The notes under the pieces were generated by a model. The model had not been told where the DNA came from, ran no database searches, and saw only the letters and a list, made by a program, of their open reading frames with translations. The position numbers were made by a program, and so were the translations under genes. From Deroplatys truncata (lineage: Eukaryota; Arthropoda; Insecta; Mantodea; Mantidae), in NCBI GenBank assembly GCA_030765065.1, contig CM060990.1, positions 668,824,118 to 668,888,117 of the forward strand: a DNA stretch of 64,000 bases. Reading direction: 5' to 3'. This document shows, in pieces, positions 59,531 through 64,000 of the stretch; positions within the stretch are counted from its first letter, which is position 1, and each line of letters opens with the position of its first letter.

Positions 59531-59786
59531 CATAGAGTAAACCAAAAGTGACACAACAGGTTTTGTTAATTTTTAAGAGTTTATAAGACATTATTTTTCA
59601 AACGGACATAACTTCTAGGAAACCTTCTAAATTCCACTTCTAAGTGACTAAAAGACTTAATAAAAATTTCCAAGGCTTGGGTGTTAAGACTACGAAAATG
59701 GTAGGATCTTAATAAAAGATAACTTGCTAGGACGGCTTTATATATAATTTCCGGTTTTACAATGCACATTTTTCCGGCACACAAGA

Positions 59787-60205
59787 CTACAGTTTTTTAC
59801 CTGTTCTTATTACTTTTCTCCATTCCTGCCTGTTGTACCATAAATCTTTATCAATTTCCCAATCCATCATTGCCCCTCTAATTCCTTGGATCCACGTGCT
59901 ATGTGGTCTTTCTTCTCTCCTCCTTCCTGGTGGCGTCCACTCCATCGTTCTTTTGGGCGATATTTCATCTTCTATTCCTTTAGAATTCCCATACCATTCT
60001 AATTGTTTCTGTTGAATAAAATCTAAAATTGAATTTTGAACATTCATATTTTCTTTTATAATTTTCATTTCTAATTTTTTCTCTTTTAGATATCCTATCA
60101 CATCACTTCCAATAATCCATTTCTGTTGCCAATAATTTTCTTTTTAACTGTAGCTTAGAGCTCATACGTCGGAGCCATTTGAGTTCCCAAGTTGTTGTTA
60201 CTCCA
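59787..60205 (-). pseudogene. LINE C-terminal remnant, RTE/craniofacial-2-like
   Basis: The 104-codon minus frame (59787-60101) reads 'QLEWYGN', then 'PKRTMEWTPPGRRREERP', then 'TWIQGIRGAM' and 'RQEWRKVIRTGKK'. This matches the conserved tail of many insect LINE proteins (LxWxGHVxRM...W.PxGRRxRGRPxxxW..gi...R..WR). Upstream, in another frame, 'KRKLLATEMDYWK' and a stop precede 'RISKREKIRN', the segment that normally leads into it. One frameshift and a stop break the two parts, and His of the GH pair is lost. It is a dead 3' fragment. Confidence 0.85.
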
Positions 60206-61110
60206 AAGAAAATGCATGTAAATACAAAAGTCTGTTATACTTTATTTCAAGATGGCCACGCTTTAGCAGTATAGCCTTGGAGAGATGTATGTAATTTATT
60301 CCCTAATTTTCTAAGCAATCATAAAATTAGAGTAAAAAACAGGTTGCTGAAAACGGTACAATATGTGATAATATTTTACTATTTAGTTATCACTTATAAA
60401 ATCTGCAGATGTTTGTAATAAAGTGTATCAAAACATCAGAGTAACGTCATAGCAATTCTGGACACGTATGTAATGAATTTTCCGGATGCGAACATTTTTC
60501 AATACAATTTATTGAAGTGAACTTTGTGCTTTTCCTCATAACGTTATAACCGACTTCATTATCAAAATATATTAAACATATAAAATATATATACCTAGAA
60601 AATGAAGAAAACTGTAACAGACTAATTCATAAATCACTCAATTGATATATTTTATAATTAATAACTTAGAAGAATATCTTTCTTGAGGGTTATAGATTGC
60701 ATACCAAGTTTAAAATTTTTCAGTTGCTGAATTGGGAAGGGTGGCAAGTATGAAGTCTTCAAATCTTCCATTTCCCCCCTATTTCGTTGAGTACTGTGAT
60801 ATCAGGGGAGTATGTGTTTACCTAATATGGATTTTTGGAGAGTTTACGGTGCTAAATAACTTCGGAATAAACAGAAGGTACAACATATTAAAAATATCAA
60901 CAACTATACTTATCTTGAGCTTATTCAAACAAGGTCGAAGGATTTCAGGACCGATGGCATCAAACAGAGAAAAACACATCTTCCGTGATGGTATACCGTT
61001 CGGGGACGAAACTTTACTACGTAGTAGGCAGAGGAATTGGATAAAAACTGAAATTTGGGTATTGGAAAAGTTGGATATCCAGATCTCACCGGAAATACAT
61101 GTTTTTAGGT
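60206..61110. other. Unassigned; includes a 131-codon frame at 60732-61127
   Basis: The frame MGRVASMKSS... runs into the first bases of the F LTR at 61111. I recognise no domain, and it has no visible promoter or splice context. It is probably fortuitous or part of an unknown repeat. Confidence 0.25.
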
Positions 61111-61962
61111 TGAGGCAGTATTTTTAACAATTATATAGTTTGTAAATTCAATAATAGCCCGCCTTGAAGCAATATGTGTATGTAACAATTTGTAAAATGT
61201 ATGTGACAGTCATTGCATATGCTTATATTATTGTAAACATGTTCAATAATGTTATGTGAATGCATTACGTAATTTAATAATGTAGGAGCTGTGAGAATAA
61301 TAAGTTAAACGTTGCTAACAATGAGGTAACAATGAGGTAACCTGGAGCCAATAATGAGTTTGAGAGTTTAAATGCTACTAGTCATTATTAGAGCAGCAAT
61401 AATGTAAATTTTGAGACAGTTTAAAAATAGCCAATCAACAGCCAGAAAAAGCTTTAGTTAAATGAAGTTATTCTATTGGAGTAGGATTAGCCAACCAGAG
61501 ACTTGAAATACAGAAATTTACAGGCTTAGACGGTTGAAATTTATTCAGTTGCCTGCAGAGAGTGCTCATAACTGGGTGCGTTGCTTGTGCGTCCTCCAGA
61601 GATTTAATACGTATTCGTGTTTAGGTGTTTACGTGTTAAAAAGTACAAGTAATTAATTAAAGAATCTCACAACTCTCTATATCAGTGAAGTGTTATTTAA
61701 ATCATATCAAGTATTAATAAAAGCAGTGAAGTTAAATTATAATCTGTGTAAGCCTACATTCTTGTCGCATTACAACCCTGCCAAGATATCCATGTCTTTA
61801 AAATAAATACTGACGCAGCCGAGGCAAGCATAAATATTAAATATTTAAAGAAGCAGTTTAATTACAAAGTTAATATTTTTGTAAACTTGGGACAAAGGCT
61901 ACCTGAAAGTACATTTGGGGCGAAGGCTACCGGAAACTGTTTACAATACGTGTTACAATACA
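61111..61962 (+). mobile_element. LTR-like repeat family F, copy 7
   Basis: TGAGGCAGTATTTTTAACA at the start and ...ACAATACA at the end. CCAAT AGCCAATCAAC at 61429, inverted CTATTGGA at about 61473, then a mutated third box AGCCAACCAG. Inr-like ATTCAGTTGCCTGCAG at about 61542. The leader TTCGGCTCCCCAATAG follows to about 62010. Confidence 0.75.
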
Positions 61963-62039
61963 AGTTCGGCTCCCCAATAGTTGAACTATAATACAACTCC
62001 TTCAATACAAACAACAACTATCTCAAGGTCTCGTGAATA

Positions 62040-62300
62040 AAAATTGTGAAAAGGTCCTATATGTGTATAACTCAAAAACTATATCTCGGGTAAATACAAA
62101 ACTTTGGATTTAAGCTCCGTATCTTTGAAAGATACGACACAAAGATTTTAAATAAAATCTCACCCCAAACTACGCTTTATATAGCAAATTTTTCGAAAAA
62201 ACAAATGATTTCTCAAAATGCCTGTAACGATCTTGATTAAAATACCTCATTTAAGATATTTACATGACAAATAAAACGTATGTATTATACTTTGTCGGAA
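62040..62300 (+). repeat. Dispersed repeat family I, left part, split by SINE A
   Basis: 'ctcaccccaaactacgctttatat', 'ctcaaaatgcctgtaacgatcttgattaaaatacc' and 'gacaaataaaacgtatgt' parallel 37770-37880. It continues after the SINE at 62600 with 'gtgaagtccacttcattc' and ends near 62860. Confidence 0.55.
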
Positions 62301-62303
62301 TAA

Positions 62304-62589
62304 CCTCTGTGGTGCCGTGGTTGTTATGCTAGTTCTAGATTCCGAGGTCACGGGTTCAAACCCGGCGGAGGTCGATGGAGTTTTTCGGGTGTAAAAATCC
62401 ATAACATGGATTCATTCGGAAGGGAAGTAGAGCCGGTGGTCACTTGTCGTAGATTTGCGGAATGTAAAGGAACCTCAAGTCTGATAAAAATGCCTCTAAG
62501 CAAAATGACCGGTCTTTCACGCCCGGTATAGAATGGGACGCTAAGGACCACAGCAGTTAAAGAGCGTTCATAAATAAAACTCAATTTTT
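62304..62589 (+). mobile_element. SINE family A copy with 10-bp target duplication
   Basis: GGAATAACCT occurs at 62297-62306 and at 62590-62599, bracketing the SINE. B box GGGTTCAAACCC and the full body are present. The insertion lies inside a family-I repeat. Confidence 0.85.
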
Positions 62590-62887
62590 GGAATAACCTG
62601 TGAAGTCCACTTCATTCGTAAGCCATTTTCTAGCATTTTATTTTACCGGTAAACCTTAGAAGACCTTAGACATAAATTTACTATACAACTTTTTTGTGGC
62701 AGCATCCATATCTGAGTTTGCGTTATTATTGGTTTGGATTTTTCAGCATTTATCACTTTTTTAAAGTACTATGACTATTCAGTATTTTCTCGGAATGTCA
62801 TTGGAAGAGCGTGAAATTTCAAGGCTAGCATAAAGCGACCGGCTTTGAAACATCTCTCGATTTGGTTTCCTCTATCTGATCACAGTA

Positions 62888-63442
62888 CAGAGCGGGATGG
62901 CTCAGACGGTAATCTCTGTGGCCCGCAACCGGGAGGACCCGGGATCGAACCCCGGCAACCGCCCACTATGACCCATGGTTTTTTTTTTCAAGGATTTTTC
63001 CGGGTCGTCAGCCAAATGTTTCAGTGGTTTCCTTCATCCACTGAATTTCCTGTCACTCCATTTCGTTCCATTGTTTATTTCATTCATCGTTCATCCCGTT
63101 GGTCGGAAGTGTCGGCGATGGTGTTTCGATGCAGCGTGGCAGGGGAAAAGGATACTGTTTGTGACTCTTTCCGTCCCTCGGCTTTCGGGTGCCTGTCGGG
63201 GTATCCGAACAACTTTGAGGGGCACTGAACCACCCTTTGCGAGGCTGGAGCCCCGGTCTGCCGGGCCTTCTATCTGGAAACTTAGGGACCCTGTCACTGC
63301 TGTGCCGTTGCTTCTGTTTCCGCCCATCTGGTGTCTCCTTCCACCTCACCCTTCCTCTCGGGAACGCCCTGGCGTAGTTACAATATCCACACTGGATCGG
63401 TGCCGAGTCCCCTTCAATCCTATCCTATCCTATCCTATCATC
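62888..63442 (+). mobile_element. SINE family C, copy 7, with (CCTAT)n tail
   Basis: The head AGCGGGATGGCTCAGACGG (A box) and GGGATCGAACCCCGG (B box) are clean. The long body has 'atgacccatggttttt', 'ccgggtcgtcagcc' and 'ggaaacttagggaccctgtcac'. It ends in five to six CCTAT units at 63416-63440. This is the youngest-looking C copy. Four overlapping frames of 78-165 codons on both strands are shadows. Confidence 0.85.
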
Positions 63443-63740
63443 ATTTTACTTAAAACGAAATGTGTAATGTAGCTCCTATTTTTGCAAAAGTGTGTCTCGA
63501 TTAACGAATCAATATATATTTAAAAATATAAGTGTTTGTAAGAACAGCTTGCAAATGCAATTGGAAACTAAGCGTTTGTTGGTAAAGAAAGCCGTGAGCA
63601 TATAAAACATATTTTTTAATTTAATTTTTACCAGTCTTAACACGAAAGACATGTTTTACGTAATAGTTCGATTTGCGCGATTCGTTCGCTGCGAAGTGCA
63701 CATCCTTTTCTCTATTTGTGTATTGTGCCCCCTATAGCAC

Positions 63741-63907
63741 ATGACAGACTGCGGTTGTATAGGCAACTTCTCTACCTTGCCTGCGTGGCGTGTAGCGAGC
63801 CCTCAAGGGGTGGAGTTTTGCTTTGGCCGAACAGATGGACATTTGGAATGTAGGACTGTTTGGAGAGGCAGAAGTGTTTTACTATCCAAGGCGTTTACTT
63901 CAAAGGT
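63741..63907 (+). CDS. Weak candidate 5' exon at window edge
   Basis: ATG at 63741 opens a frame with four Cys in about 55 codons and a higher G+C content than its surroundings. At 63907/63908 it meets TCAAAG|GTAATT, a plausible donor. Without splicing the frame continues to 63968. No family recognised and no downstream exon is in the window. It could equally be chance. Confidence 0.2.
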
Positions 63908-64000
63908 AATTTTGGGTGAGACATTTGCTGCATTCATTCGATATATTTTTGATTTTACTAGAACGTAAACCTAACGTAAGTAGTAGAATAGAAGTAGTGG

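Noticed and set aside
60732-61127. 131-codon plus-strand gene
   Set aside because: It runs into the first bases of an F LTR, shows no known domain and has no promoter or splice support.
63416-63442. Telomeric repeat
   Set aside because: The unit is CCTAT and sits at the end of a SINE; insect telomeres are typically TTAGG. It is a SINE tail.
62845-63472. Four overlapping frames up to 165 codons
   Set aside because: All lie in the youngest family-C SINE; the sequence is explained by the repeat.

Overview
Organism and overall character. This is AT-rich eukaryotic nuclear DNA. I find no multi-exon or long intact protein-coding gene, no operons and no bacterial signals. Almost everything recognisable is transposable-element debris: many tRNA-derived SINEs with RNA polymerase III A and B boxes, LTR-type repeats, 3' ends of non-LTR retrotransposons (LINEs), foldback and terminal-inverted-repeat DNA elements, and microsatellites. 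The mix of several unrelated tRNA-SINE families, CCAAT/Inr-type LTR promoters and RTE/CR1/Jockey-like LINE remnants suggests an insect with a large, repeat-rich genome. A cockroach or other polyneopteran is my guess from general resemblance only; no species marker is present. Layout. 1-1.45 kb: a SINE remnant, then a three-copy tandem array of a tRNA-like unit. 2.2-3.2 kb: a weak DNA-element candidate. 3.95-6.26 kb: a 2.3-kb trinucleotide (TAG/TGG) tract with a SINE inside. 6.9-9.6 kb: an old dispersed repeat, a family-F LTR with leader and a foldback element. 11.07-12.29 kb: two LINE remnants in opposite orientations. 13.9-16.3 kb: a TATA/Inr promoter-like site with a tiny Cys-rich reading frame, a family-J repeat and an F LTR. 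17-18.1 kb: a candidate DNA element with repeated subterminal motifs. 19.5-24.2 kb: a SINE, an F LTR, and a LINE split by a solo LTR that has TG...CA ends and a 4-bp target duplication. 24.4-29.7 kb: dispersed repeats and a LINE 3' end. 30-34.1 kb: SINEs and a hAT-like element. 35.7-36.6 kb: a second family-G LTR with promoter and primer-binding-site-like leader. 38.4-39.5 kb: an element with about 115-bp inverted ends. 40.4-41.4 kb: three SINEs nested in one another. 42.1-48.1 kb: two minus-strand F LTRs, a LINE remnant, SINEs and two foldback elements. 50.8-51.1 kb: a GC-rich island with a possible first coding exon. 51.6-63.4 kb: SINEs, two more F LTRs and an RTE-like LINE C-terminus. 63.7-64 kb: a second weak exon candidate at the window edge. 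How the parts relate. No cellular pathway is encoded. The biology is that of retroelement colonisation: polymerase III-driven SINEs mobilised in trans by LINE machinery (no intact LINE is present here), and LTR elements whose U3 regions carry CCAAT clusters and Inr or TATA promoters. The most unusual structures are tandem primer-binding-site-like units just downstream of the F/G LTRs, a SINE family whose ends are inverted copies of each other and which also occurs as a tandem array, and a long-TIR element carrying an internal tRNA-like segment.
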